37,045 bases of DNA from Chloroflexota bacterium (GTDB lineage: Bacteria; Chloroflexota; Dormibacteria; Dormibacterales; Dormibacteraceae). This document shows positions 22,861-30,538 of the stretch, one piece after another (within the stretch, counting starts at the first letter, position 1; the number at the start of each line of letters is the position of its first letter). The notes under the pieces were generated by a model. It worked only from the letters and a program-made list of their open reading frames with translations. It ran no database searches and was not told where the DNA came from. Made by a program: the position numbers and the translations under genes. The stretch spans positions 1 through 37,045 of the forward strand of contig VBIW01000055.1 in the NCBI GenBank assembly GCA_005880915.1, in the 5' to 3' direction.

Positions 22861-23961
22861 ATGAAGCGGATCTACCTCGACGACGCCGGCTCGGCACCTA
22901 TCCTCGACGAGGTCCGCATCGCGCTCCATGACCTCGCGCACGGTAACCCGTCGAGCCCGCACTCGGAAGGACGGGCCGCGCGCGCCGTCCTCGACGGCGC
23001 GCGTGACATGGCGGCTTCGGCGCTCGGTGTCCAACGAACGGAGATCACATTCGTGGCTTCTGGCACCGAAGCCGTCAACCTGGCACTCTTTGGCGCCGCC
23101 GCGCGGCTGCCGAAACGCGGAGCGATCGTGACGTGGGCGGCCGAGCACCAGTCCGTCCTGGCCGCAGCTCGTCGACTGCAGATCCTCGGCTACGACGTCG
23201 TCATCGCCGGAGTCGACCACGAGGCGCGGGCGGATCCCGACGCGATCGGGCCGGATACGGCTCTTGTTTCTGTCGGCCTGGCCAACAACGAGGTGGGCAC
23301 CGTCCAGCCCGTGGCGGAGGTCATCCAGCGCGCCCACGACGTCGGCGCCCTGGTCCACCTCGACGCATGCGCCGGCCCGCGCTGGATGCGGATCCCGTCC
23401 GGGGCGGACCTCGTGTCGATCAGCGGCCACAAGCTCGGGGCCGGGCGGGGTGGGCTCCTCTTCGTGAGGGACGGGGTCAGGATCGATCCGCTGCTCTTCG
23501 GAGGTCCGCAGGAGTGGGGCCGCCGCGCGGGCCACGAAGACGTGCCGTCCGCGACCGCCGTGGCGAACGCGCTTCACGCGTCTGCGGAGCACCGCAACGA
23601 ACGCTCACGCGTCGCGCTCCGTCAGAGCGAGGCCCTGCGGACGGCGCTGTCCGGGCTCGGCGCGACGCTCACCGGCGGCACGGCGCGGCTGCCGAACTTC
23701 GCCACGTGCGTGCTGGACGGCAGGCGCGGCGAAGACATGCTGCTCGGCCTCGACCTCGCCGGCGTGGCCGCCTCGAGCGGGTCCGCATGTGCGTCAGGCT
23801 CGCTCGACCCTTCCCACGTCCTGCTCGCGATGGGGCTGGACCTCGAGCAGGCGCTGGGCAGCCTCCGGCTGACAACGGGATGGGCCACCACAGACGAAGA
23901 CGTCGCGCGCGCGATCGGCCTCCTTCGCTCGGTTCTCACTCGAACCCCCGCACGTGCCTAG
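22861..23961 (+). CDS. Cysteine desulfurase (NifS/IscS-like)
   Basis: A 366-residue class V PLP aminotransferase. The cofactor Lys191 is in SISGHKLGAGRGG, His96 in AAEHQSV stacks on PLP, ANNEVGTVQP and HLDACAG are standard, and the catalytic Cys310 is in SSGSACASGSLDPSHVL. It takes sulfur from cysteine. Its stop overlaps the start of xdhC by 8 bp; in Rhodobacter capsulatus a NifS-type desulfurase (NifS4) works with XdhC to add the sulfido ligand of Moco, so that is the likely job here. A general Fe-S or tRNA role, or a selenocysteine-lyase activity, cannot be excluded. Confidence 0.88.
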   Translation: MKRIYLDDAGSAPILDEVRIALHDLAHGNPSSPHSEGRAARAVLDGARDMAASALGVQRTEITFVASGTEAVNLALFGAAARLPKRGAIVTWAAEHQSVLAAARRLQILGYDVVIAGVDHEARADPDAIGPDTALVSVGLANNEVGTVQPVAEVIQRAHDVGALVHLDACAGPRWMRIPSGADLVSISGHKLGAGRGGLLFVRDGVRIDPLLFGGPQEWGRRAGHEDVPSATAVANALHASAEHRNERSRVALRQSEALRTALSGLGATLTGGTARLPNFATCVLDGRRGEDMLLGLDLAGVAASSGSACASGSLDPSHVLLAMGLDLEQALGSLRLTTGWATTDEDVARAIGLLRSVLTRTPARA

Positions 23962-24655
23962 CGTCGAGGAAGAGCTTGCGTCGCGGATCGCAAGTGGCGA
24001 TCCGGTGGTACTGGCCACCGTCATCAAGCTCGACGGCGAGCCGCCTTCGCAGCCCGGCTCCAAGCTGCTGATGTCTGGGGAGGCACCAATCGCAGGCACG
24101 CTTGGCTGCAGCGAGTTCGACTCGGCCGCCCTCGCCGACTCCCAATCGGTCGCCGCAGGCGGTGCGCCGCAGATGAGGACATATCGCCACGACCTGGGCT
24201 CGATCGAGGTCTACCTGGAGCCGTATGCGGCTTCCCCGACCCTCGTCGTGTTCGCAGATACGCCAGTTGCTCGCGCGCTAGTGAGCTGGGCGCCCGAGGT
24301 CGGGTTCCGGCCGGTTCTGGTTGCATCCGCGGCTGACCTTCCAGCCCTCGATGGGGATGTGTACGTCGTACACACGAATCACGACGCTGTGGATCTGGTG
24401 CAGGCGCTCGAGGCGGTGCTGCCATGCGATCCGCGTTTCATCGGCCTGGTCGGCAGCCGGCGGCACACCGGCCATCACCTCGAGGCGCTGCGCGCCAAAG
24501 GCGTGGACGAAAGCGTGATCGCGCGGATCCAGAGCCCGGTCGGGCTGGACCTCGGCTCCAGGACGCCGGCCGAGATTGCTCTTTCGATCCTCGCCGGCCT
24601 CGTCGCCGTCCGGCGCGGCGGAAAGGGAGGCTGGAAACAAACACCGCCCGCCTGA
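23954..24655 (+). CDS. XdhC/CoxI-family molybdenum hydroxylase maturation protein
   Basis: A 233-residue protein. The N-terminal XdhC_CoxI region has VVLATVIKLDGEPPSQPGSKLLMS, where the usual short Gly-Ser-rich loop is retained, and a Rossmann-like C-terminal domain has DPRFIGLVGSRRHTGHHLEALRAKG and SPVGLDLGSRTPAEIALSILAGLVAVRRGG, the standard XdhC ending. XdhC binds Moco and assists its sulfuration and insertion into xanthine dehydrogenase-type enzymes. The GTG start overlaps the desulfurase gene. Its final codons and stop lie in sequence that resembles the edge of the adjoining repeat unit. The target hydroxylase is not in the window. Confidence 0.88.
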   Translation: MPSVEEELASRIASGDPVVLATVIKLDGEPPSQPGSKLLMSGEAPIAGTLGCSEFDSAALADSQSVAAGGAPQMRTYRHDLGSIEVYLEPYAASPTLVVFADTPVARALVSWAPEVGFRPVLVASAADLPALDGDVYVVHTNHDAVDLVQALEAVLPCDPRFIGLVGSRRHTGHHLEALRAKGVDESVIARIQSPVGLDLGSRTPAEIALSILAGLVAVRRGGKGGWKQTPPA

Positions 24656-24656
24656 G

Positions 24657-25148
24657 TACGGGTCCTCCCCATTCATGGAGAGGTGGCTGCTCCCCATTTA
24701 TGGGGAGCTGGCGCGAAGCGCCTGAGGGGCAGCGTCTGAGGGGCAGGGCCGAAGGGGCCGACCCGAACCTAGTTCGCCGCCCACCTAACTACGGGTCCTC
24801 CCCACTCACGGGGAGGTGGCTGCTCCCCATTTGTGGGGAGCTGGCGCGAAGCGCCTGAGGGGCAGGGCCCGGAGGGGCCGATCCGAACCTAGTTCGCCGC
24901 CCGCCTAACTACGGGTCCTCCCCACTCACGGGGAGGTGGCTGCTCCCCATTCATGGGGAGCTGACGCGAAGCGCCTGAGGGGCAGAGCCTGAGGGGCCGA
25001 CCCGAACCTAGTTCGCCGCCCGCCTAACTACGGGTCCTCCCCATTCTTGTGGAGGTGGCTGCTCCCCATTCATGGGGAGCTGGCGCGAAGCGCCTGAGGG
25101 GCAGGGCCGGAGGGGCTGATCCGAACCCAGTTCGCCGATCGCCCACGG
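24657..25148. repeat. Four-copy tandem array of a hairpin-rich 119-133 bp repeat
   Basis: Units beginning TACGGGTCC start at 24657, 24790, 24910 and 25029 (periods 133, 120, 119). Each has hairpin 1 (around CCTCCCC...GGGGAGG, damaged in copies 1 and 4), hairpin 2 (GCTCCCCAT-TT-ATGGGGAGC, stem intact in all four), hairpin 3 (GGCGC-GAA-GCGCC), then GAGGGGCAG and a linker ending GTTCGCCGCC. Copy 1 is longer because of a 13-bp internal duplication (CTGAGGGGCAG region at about 24735). A fifth copy is at 36583. No protein-coding frame is believable here. The rest of the gap to 25247 is kinase promoter. Confidence 0.9.
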
Positions 25149-25234
25149 CCGGCACCACCGACATCCCGTGCCATCGCCTGGTCAGTAAGTCAATGATTGG
25201 TTAAGGCGAACTGAGTTCGACGGGTCCAATCGCA

Positions 25235-25240
25235 TAATTT
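25235..25240 (+). promoter_or_regulatory. -10 box (TAATTT) for a probable leaderless transcript
   Basis: TAATTT, within CATAATTT, ends 6 nt before the GTG start at 25247. No convincing -35 is seen upstream. Confidence 0.4.
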
Positions 25241-25246
25241 CCGGTC

Positions 25247-27109
25247 GTGCCAGTCGCGCCGGGGATCAAGCTCGGGCAGTACGAGGTCCAGGATTTCATC
25301 GGCCAGGGAGCCATGGGCCTGGTTTACCGCGCCTACCACACCGAGCTCGAGCGGACGGGCGCGGTCAAGGTGATGCAGGCCATCACGCCCGACGCCGACA
25401 CAGTGGCCCGCTTCCGGCACGAGGCACAGGCGATCGCCAAGCTTCGCCACCCGAACATCGTCGACGTCTACGACTTCGGGGAGTACCAGGGGACGCCCTA
25501 CATGATCGTGGAGTACGTCCCCGGCGGAAGCCTGGCCGGCCGGATGAACGGCAGGCGGCTCGACCAGGCGACGGCGATCAAGTACCTGCGCGGGATTGCG
25601 GCTGGGCTCGACTACGCGCATGAACACGGAATCGTCCACCGCGACGTCAAACCGGCGAACGTCCTGCTGTACGAGGATGACACGCCCGTCCTCGCCGACT
25701 TCGGGCTGGCCAAGCTGCTCCAGGGCTCGTCGCTCAAGTCCATGACCGGAGTCACCACCGGCACCCCGGCCTACATGGCGCCGGAGCAGGTGACGGGGAA
25801 CAGCGTCGGTCCCGCTTCGGACCGCTACTCCCTGGCGACCATTGCCTACGAGATGCTCACCGGTGTCATCCCGTTCGACGGGGAGGCGCTGATGGAGCTG
25901 CTCTACGCGCAGGTGCATCGCCAGCCGCTGTCGCCAACCGCACGCGAGCCGGCGCTGCCTCCTGCCGTCGACATCGTGATCATGCGCGGGCTGGCCAAGG
26001 ACCCCGCCGCTCGGTGGAGCTCATGCACCGCGTTCGTCGATGCTCTCGAAGCGGCGCTGAAAGGCATCGCGCCGGCCCCGATTTTGGCCAGGACGATGGT
26101 CATGTCGCCGCAGGTGGCCTCGACGATGCCTCTTGCCGCGGCGGCCGTCGCCGAGCGCGTCGCGGCCCCCACGCAGCCAGCCACGGTCGCGATGGCCTTC
26201 CCGGCTGCGACTGTGCCAATCGCCGCGCCAACCAGACCGGGGCGCCGCCTGAATCGCCGCTGGCTGGTCGGGCTTGCCTCGGCCCTCTTGCTCGCGCTGC
26301 TCCTCAGCCTGTGCGCTGTCGTGGCCTCGGCGACGACCCTCACGCTCAACCCGGACAGGGTCGCGCCGGGTGGTGTGGTCGCGGTGACCGCGACCCACGT
26401 CCCGGCCGGCCAGGTCGGCCAGATCCAGCTCTGGAGCGTCTTGCGGGTCACCCCGTTTCGCGCCGACTCGAACGGAGACGTCTCGGTCGACATCTCGGTG
26501 CCGCGCGACATCGCCCTCGGCAATCACACCGTGAAGATCTGCTGGAGCGGTACGTGCCATAAACAGGCTCCACTGCTGGTGGTTTCAGGAGTCGCGGAGG
26601 CGCCTACCCCCGTCGCGAATCAGACGCCGGGCGTAAGCCCAACCCCAGGGTCGTCTCCGACCGCGGGCGGTACGCCGACGCCGGGCTCGACGCCCCGACC
26701 CACGTCAACACCGACGTCGAGACCGACCTCAACGCCGACATCCGTGCCCCAGCCCACTCCTACTCCAACACCTCCGCCTCCGCCCCCGCCAAGTCCGACT
26801 CCGAACCCCTGCCCTGGAAACAGCAGCGCGTTGAGCCTTACCCCGCAGTCGCAATCGGTGCTCGGTGGCGGGACCGCAAACTTCGCCGGCTCGAACTTCA
26901 CGCCCAACAGCAGGGTGACCTTGAGCTACTACGCTCCCGGGACCTCCACGACGCCGACCACAACGTGGTCGGTGACGGCTTCATGCGCAGGGTCCTTCTC
27001 GACGAGCGTGGTGACAAAGGGAGGCCTGGTGGCGCGGACGGACAAGGTCGTTGCCTGCGATATCAAAAAGAGCTGCATCTCCGCGACGATCACCGTCCTG
27101 CTGCTCTAG
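25247..27109 (+). CDS. Membrane Ser/Thr protein kinase (PknB-like) with Pro/Thr-rich stalk
   Basis: A 620-residue kinase. Residues about 10-270 are the catalytic domain: Gly loop IGQGAMGLVYRA, Lys41 in AVKVMQ, HRDVKPANVLL (Asp133), ADFGLAK (Asp151), activation segment TGVTTGTPAYMAPEQ. A cytoplasmic linker leads to one TM helix at about 342-368 (VGLASALLLALLLSLCAVV). Outside there is a beta-rich domain, a long Pro/Thr-rich stalk of about 80 residues (SPTPGSSPTAGG-like) and a final Ig-like beta domain (NFAGSNFTPNSRVTLSYY) with three or four Cys. No PASTA repeats are present. The gene stands alone and its end overlaps the convergent lysA by 4 bp. Confidence 0.9.
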   Translation: MPVAPGIKLGQYEVQDFIGQGAMGLVYRAYHTELERTGAVKVMQAITPDADTVARFRHEAQAIAKLRHPNIVDVYDFGEYQGTPYMIVEYVPGGSLAGRMNGRRLDQATAIKYLRGIAAGLDYAHEHGIVHRDVKPANVLLYEDDTPVLADFGLAKLLQGSSLKSMTGVTTGTPAYMAPEQVTGNSVGPASDRYSLATIAYEMLTGVIPFDGEALMELLYAQVHRQPLSPTAREPALPPAVDIVIMRGLAKDPAARWSSCTAFVDALEAALKGIAPAPILARTMVMSPQVASTMPLAAAAVAERVAAPTQPATVAMAFPAATVPIAAPTRPGRRLNRRWLVGLASALLLALLLSLCAVVASATTLTLNPDRVAPGGVVAVTATHVPAGQVGQIQLWSVLRVTPFRADSNGDVSVDISVPRDIALGNHTVKICWSGTCHKQAPLLVVSGVAEAPTPVANQTPGVSPTPGSSPTAGGTPTPGSTPRPTSTPTSRPTSTPTSVPQPTPTPTPPPPPPPSPTPNPCPGNSSALSLTPQSQSVLGGGTANFAGSNFTPNSRVTLSYYAPGTSTTPTTTWSVTASCAGSFSTSVVTKGGLVARTDKVVACDIKKSCISATITVLLL

Positions 27110-28389
27110 AAGACTTCGGCCGTCAGCAGGTCGTCCAGGGTCTCTCGCCGCCGCATCACGCGCGCCTCGCCGTCGCGGAGCATCAGCACCTCGGGTCTCG
27201 GCATCCCGTTGTAGTTGCTCGCCATCGCGAGGCAGTAAGCGCCCGCCGCCGGCACCGCGATCACATCGCCGGACTTGAGCGGTGGCATCGCGATGTCCGA
27301 GATCAGGATGTCCGTCGACTCGCAGTACTTGCCGGCGATCGTCACCTTGCCGTCGGGTGCGCGATCCGGATCTGAGGCGAGGAACGCCTCGTACCGTGCG
27401 CCGTAGAGCTTCGGCCTGATGTTGTCGCCCATGCCGCCGTCGACCGCGACGTAGCGGCGCACACCAGGAATGTCCTTGATCGAGCCGACGGTGTAGAGGG
27501 CGATCCCTGCAGGCCCGGCGATCGACCGGCCCGGCTCGACGATGAGCTCGGGCACCTTGAGGCCGCGACGCGCGGAGCCCGAGTCGAGCGCGTGGCGCAC
27601 CGTCTCGACGAAATGGCGCGGCGTCGGGGGATCGTCGTCTTGCGTATATGCGATGCCCAGCCCGCCCCCGGCGCCGAGCTTGCGCGGCTCGTACCCCAGA
27701 TCGTCGCGCAGCTGCGCCAGAAGGCCGAGCATGATGTCCATCGCCTGCTCGTAGGCGCCGAGCGCGAAGATCTGCGACCCGATGTGCGAGTGCAGCCCGA
27801 CGAGCTCGAGGCGTGGATGCTTTAGCGCGGTATCCACCGCTTTCCGCGCCGCGCCGGACTCGATCGAAAAGCCGAACTTCGAGTCGAGCTGTCCGGTCGA
27901 GATGTGGTCGTGCGTGTCCGGCTTCACGCCGGGCGAGAGGCGGAGCATGACCGATGCGCGCCTTCCCTCTGGCACGACCTGCTGCAGGAGATCGAACTCG
28001 TGGTCGCCGTCGATCACGATCGTAGCCCCGGCGCGATACGCGGCCTCGACGTCTTCGACGCTCTTGTTGTTGCCGAGGAAGTGGATGCGGTCGCGCGGAA
28101 ATCCAGAAGTCAGCGCGAGGTGCAGCTCGCCCGCCGACACCACGTCGAGGCCGAGACCTTCTTCGGCGATGACACGCAGGAACTGCGGGGACGCGAAAGC
28201 CTTCGCCGAGTACAGGACCTGGCCGGAGCCTCCCATCGCCGCCACGTACTCCGACGCGCGCTGGCGCACAGTCGCTTCGTCATAGACGTAGAGCGGGGTT
28301 CCATGCCGGCGGGCCAGCTCGACGAGGTCGCAGCCACCCACCTCCATGTGGCCGGCGGCGTTGACCCGGTACGTGACCGGGAAGAGCAA
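27106..28389 (-). CDS. lysA: Diaminopimelate decarboxylase LysA
   Basis: A 427-residue fold-III PLP enzyme. The PLP Lys is in QVLYSAKAFASP (about residue 64), followed by IVIDGDHEFDLL, GLHSHIGSQIF, IVEPGRSIAGPAG, VDGGMGDNIRPKLYGARYEAF and the active-site Cys of KYCESTDIL. It decarboxylates meso-diaminopimelate to lysine, the last step of lysine synthesis. Start is TTG 28389, 14 bp after the fmdB stop, so the two genes form an operon. Convergent with the Ser/Thr kinase. Nothing unusual. Confidence 0.95.
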   Translation of the reverse strand: MLFPVTYRVNAAGHMEVGGCDLVELARRHGTPLYVYDEATVRQRASEYVAAMGGSGQVLYSAKAFASPQFLRVIAEEGLGLDVVSAGELHLALTSGFPRDRIHFLGNNKSVEDVEAAYRAGATIVIDGDHEFDLLQQVVPEGRRASVMLRLSPGVKPDTHDHISTGQLDSKFGFSIESGAARKAVDTALKHPRLELVGLHSHIGSQIFALGAYEQAMDIMLGLLAQLRDDLGYEPRKLGAGGGLGIAYTQDDDPPTPRHFVETVRHALDSGSARRGLKVPELIVEPGRSIAGPAGIALYTVGSIKDIPGVRRYVAVDGGMGDNIRPKLYGARYEAFLASDPDRAPDGKVTIAGKYCESTDILISDIAMPPLKSGDVIAVPAAGAYCLAMASNYNGMPRPEVLMLRDGEARVMRRRETLDDLLTAEVF

Positions 28390-28403
28390 CTAGCTGAGCT
28401 GCT

Positions 28404-28652
28404 TTAGTTGGAGCTCGAGCCGCAAGAGCCGCATGCGCCGCCGCAGCACCCGCCGCCGCTGCTCGACTCGCTCGCGAAGTCGGAGACGGACGACGATTCG
28501 CCGCCGCTGGCGAAGGCGAAGCTCGAGACCAGGACCCGTGTCTTGTTCGACTCGCACGCCGGACACGCCTGGGCGCTGTCCCGCTCGGCGAATCGGGTCA
28601 AGACCTCGAACTTCTCGGCGCAGCTCTCGCACCGATACTCGTAGATGGGCAT
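28404..28652 (-). CDS. FmdB-family zinc-ribbon protein
   Basis: An 82-residue protein. The N-terminal MPIYEYRCESCAEKFE with CPAC at about 31-34 is the FmdB/CxxC_CxxC_SSSS zinc ribbon; the tail is Ser-rich and ends with a Cys cluster (GGGCCGGACGSCG). Function of the family is not well defined. A TAGAAT box (28669-28664, minus strand) lies 11 nt before the ATG. It is the first gene of a pair with lysA and diverges from rsmG. Confidence 0.88.
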   Translation of the reverse strand: MPIYEYRCESCAEKFEVLTRFAERDSAQACPACESNKTRVLVSSFAFASGGESSSVSDFASESSSGGGCCGGACGSCGSSSN

Positions 28653-28656
28653 TTCA

Positions 28657-29280
28657 GTGACTGATTCTAGGTTGTCTGAACTCGCGCGAATGATCGCCGG
28701 CTGGCCGGGCCTGGTCGCGGGGCCCGCCGAGGAGCTGGTCGAGGACTCGCTAGTGCTGCTCGAGCACCTCGGCGACGCCCGGCGCCTGGTCGACGTCGGG
28801 TCGGGGGGCGGGCTGCCCGGCTTGCCGCTTAAGATCGCCCGGCGGGATCTCGTGGTGACCCTGGTCGAGGCCGACCAGGCGAAGGCCGCCTTCCTGGTCC
28901 AGGCCTGCGTGCGGCTCGAGCTGGGCGGCGTCGAGGTACTGGCGCGGCGTGCCGAAGACGCAGGCCGCGACCCGCGCTACCGCGAGGTCTTCGACGTGGC
29001 CGTCGCGCGAGCCCTCGCGCCGATGCCGACCCTCGTCGAGCTCTGCCTGCCCCTGGTCAGGGTCGGAGGCACGCTGCTGGCCCAGAAGACGGATAAGGAG
29101 GACCTGGACGCGGCTCGCCACGCCATCGAGGTGCTTGGCGGATCGCTCGAATCCGTGGCGCCGGCTCGGTCGGCCGCGAGGAATTCCGGAACTGTCGTCG
29201 TGATCCGAAAGATTGCGCCGACGCCGGCTGCCTATCCACGGCGGGCGGGCGTCCCAGGGCGCAAGCCGCTTCTGAAATAG
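28657..29280 (+). CDS. rsmG: 16S rRNA (guanine-527-N7)-methyltransferase RsmG
   Basis: About 207 residues of a class I methyltransferase. The SAM-binding motif is RLVDVGSGGGLPGLPLKIA, followed by VTLVEADQAKAAFL and FDVAVARALAPMPTLVELCLPLVRVGG, which identify RsmG. The N-terminus is shorter than usual: the WNRRINLT-type block before the SAM domain is not seen. The start is uncertain; GTG 28657 avoids overlap with the divergent fmdB (ATG 28652), ATG 28645 overlaps it by 8 bp, and ATG 28690 is also possible. In many genomes rsmG sits near parAB and mnmG; here it does not. Confidence 0.85.
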   Translation: MTDSRLSELARMIAGWPGLVAGPAEELVEDSLVLLEHLGDARRLVDVGSGGGLPGLPLKIARRDLVVTLVEADQAKAAFLVQACVRLELGGVEVLARRAEDAGRDPRYREVFDVAVARALAPMPTLVELCLPLVRVGGTLLAQKTDKEDLDAARHAIEVLGGSLESVAPARSAARNSGTVVVIRKIAPTPAAYPRRAGVPGRKPLLK

Positions 29281-29281
29281 A

Positions 29282-29311
29282 AAACGGCGAGGGCCGAAGC
29301 CTTCGCCGTTT
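29282..29311. terminator. Bidirectional intrinsic terminator between rsmG and pstS
   Basis: AAACGGCGA...TCGCCGTTT is a perfect 9-bp outer stem that continues inward (G-U, G-C, G-C and C-G) to a CGAA tetraloop, about 13 bp in all. The A-run on one side and T-run on the other let it act for both convergent genes. It begins 2 nt after the rsmG stop. Confidence 0.75.
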
Positions 29312-29327
29312 CGGACTCGATTGCTTC

Positions 29328-30419
29328 TTACTGGAGGACGGCAGACCCTCCCGCCTGGATCGCCTTGAGGTTGGTCAGCGCGAGCTGCTGCACGGCTGAT
29401 GGGAGCGGGGCGTACTGCAGGTCCTTGCCGTCGGACTGGCCGGCGGTGACCAGCCACTTGAAGAGATAGACGACCGCCTTGCCCTTCGACGCGTCGCTGT
29501 ACGAGCTGTATAGGATCACCCAGCTGAACCCGGCGATCGGGTAGCAGGCGTCACACGCGGCGTTGGTGATCGAGTAGTTGGTCGGGCTGACGCTGGTGTT
29601 CGTGCCGGCCGCGGCGGTCGCTCCGTCGACGCTGGCCTTGACGAACTTGCTGTTGGCGTTCTTCAACGCGGCCTGGTTCATGCCGGCCTGCACGACGTAG
29701 GCCAGCTCGACGTAGCCGATCGAGCCGTCGGTTGACTGGATAGCCTGGGCCACGCCCTGGTTCTGCTGCCCCCCGACGCCGGTTGGCCAGCTCACAGCCT
29801 TGGCGTTGCCAACTTTCGACTTCCACTCGTCCGACACCTTGCTCAGGTAATCAGTGAAGTGGAAGGTGGTGCCGCTGCTGTCGGCGCGGTGGACAACGGT
29901 GATGGCCTTGTTGGGAAACGTGGTTCCGGAGTTGAGCGCGGCGATGGCCGGATCTTTCCAGTTGGTGATGTGCTTCAGGTAGATGTTGGCCAGCGTCGCA
30001 CCGTCGAGATTCAGGCTGCTGACGCCAGTCACGTTGTAGGCGATCGAAATCACTCCCAGGGTGGTCGGGATCTGCGTCAGCGCGCTCGCACCGCCCGCCG
30101 TCGTTATGTCGGCCGATCCCATCGGCACATCACTGGCTCCGAAGTCCACGGTCTTGGCCTGGAACTGCTTGATGCCTGCGCCTGAACCCACTGCCTGATA
30201 GTTGATCGTCACCTGCGGATATTTCGCGCTGTAGTCAGCAAACGCCTTGGTGTAGAAGGGACCGGGGAACGTCGCGCCTGCGCCGACGAGTGAGCCAGAG
30301 CCCACGTCGGCCGGCGACGGCGACGGGGAGCTCGCGTTGGTGCCGCCACACGCGGCGGCGAGCATGGCAGCAGCTCCACCGAGAAGCAAGAACCGCCCCA
30401 TCATTGAAAGTCGAAACAT
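29328..30419 (-). CDS. pstS: Phosphate-binding lipoprotein PstS
   Basis: A 363-residue phosphate-binding protein. The signal ends with LAAAC (lipid Cys24). The mature protein starts with a Ser/Pro linker, then GSGSLVGAGATFPGPFYTKAF, the standard PstS opening with phosphate ligands; GSGAGIKQF, DFGASDVPM and HRADSSGTTFHFTDYL follow. It captures phosphate for PstCA. The ATG at 30419 has AGGAGG 5 nt upstream. It is transcribed divergently from phoR with a three-unit Pho box upstream, so induction by phosphate limitation is expected. It is separated from the rest of the transporter genes. Confidence 0.95.
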   Translation of the reverse strand: MFRLSMMGRFLLLGGAAAMLAAACGGTNASSPSPSPADVGSGSLVGAGATFPGPFYTKAFADYSAKYPQVTINYQAVGSGAGIKQFQAKTVDFGASDVPMGSADITTAGGASALTQIPTTLGVISIAYNVTGVSSLNLDGATLANIYLKHITNWKDPAIAALNSGTTFPNKAITVVHRADSSGTTFHFTDYLSKVSDEWKSKVGNAKAVSWPTGVGGQQNQGVAQAIQSTDGSIGYVELAYVVQAGMNQAALKNANSKFVKASVDGATAAAGTNTSVSPTNYSITNAACDACYPIAGFSWVILYSSYSDASKGKAVVYLFKWLVTAGQSDGKDLQYAPLPSAVQQLALTNLKAIQAGGSAVLQ

Positions 30420-30458
30420 CTATCCCTCCTGATTGGCTCCGCGGCCGTTACGCAGCCC

Positions 30459-30464
30459 ACGCTA
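30459..30464 (-). promoter_or_regulatory. -10 box of pstS (TAGCGT)
   Basis: TAGCGT fits TANNNT and begins 7 nt after the last Pho-box unit, the same distance as at pstB. The expected leader is about 33 nt and contains the AGGAGG site. Confidence 0.45.
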
Positions 30465-30471
30465 TGGGATG

Positions 30472-30504
30472 AGTGTTTAAAGACGGGTTATCCCGCGGCT
30501 AAAG
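30472..30504 (-). promoter_or_regulatory. Pho box upstream of pstS, three 11-bp direct units
   Basis: On the minus strand the units are CTTTAGCCGCG, GGATAACCCGT and CTTTAAACACT, sharing TA(A/G) in the same phase at an 11-bp period. This fits the PyTTAAPyPyT/A repeats with 3-bp spacers known for SphR/PhoB boxes in cyanobacteria. It matches the array before pstB. Confidence 0.65.
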
Positions 30505-30526
30505 ATCGGGGCTTTGGGCCCGCCCA

Positions 30527-30532
30527 TATACT
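30527..30532 (+). promoter_or_regulatory. -10 box (TATACT) for a probable leaderless phoR transcript
   Basis: TATACT matches TATAAT at five of six positions and ends 6 nt before the GTG start at 30539. Confidence 0.45.
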
Positions 30533-30538
30533 CCGGCC

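Noticed and set aside
24424..24858. 144-codon frame running from xdhC into the repeats
   Set aside because: It is a shadow of xdhC continued through repeat sequence, with Arg-rich composition and no motif.
24657..25148. CRISPR array
   Set aside because: The whole 119-133 bp unit is conserved with no unique spacers, and no cas gene is present.
29282..29311. Hairpin as a regulatory RNA or attenuator
   Set aside because: Its position between two convergent stop codons, with A and T runs on the two sides, is fully explained by a bidirectional terminator.
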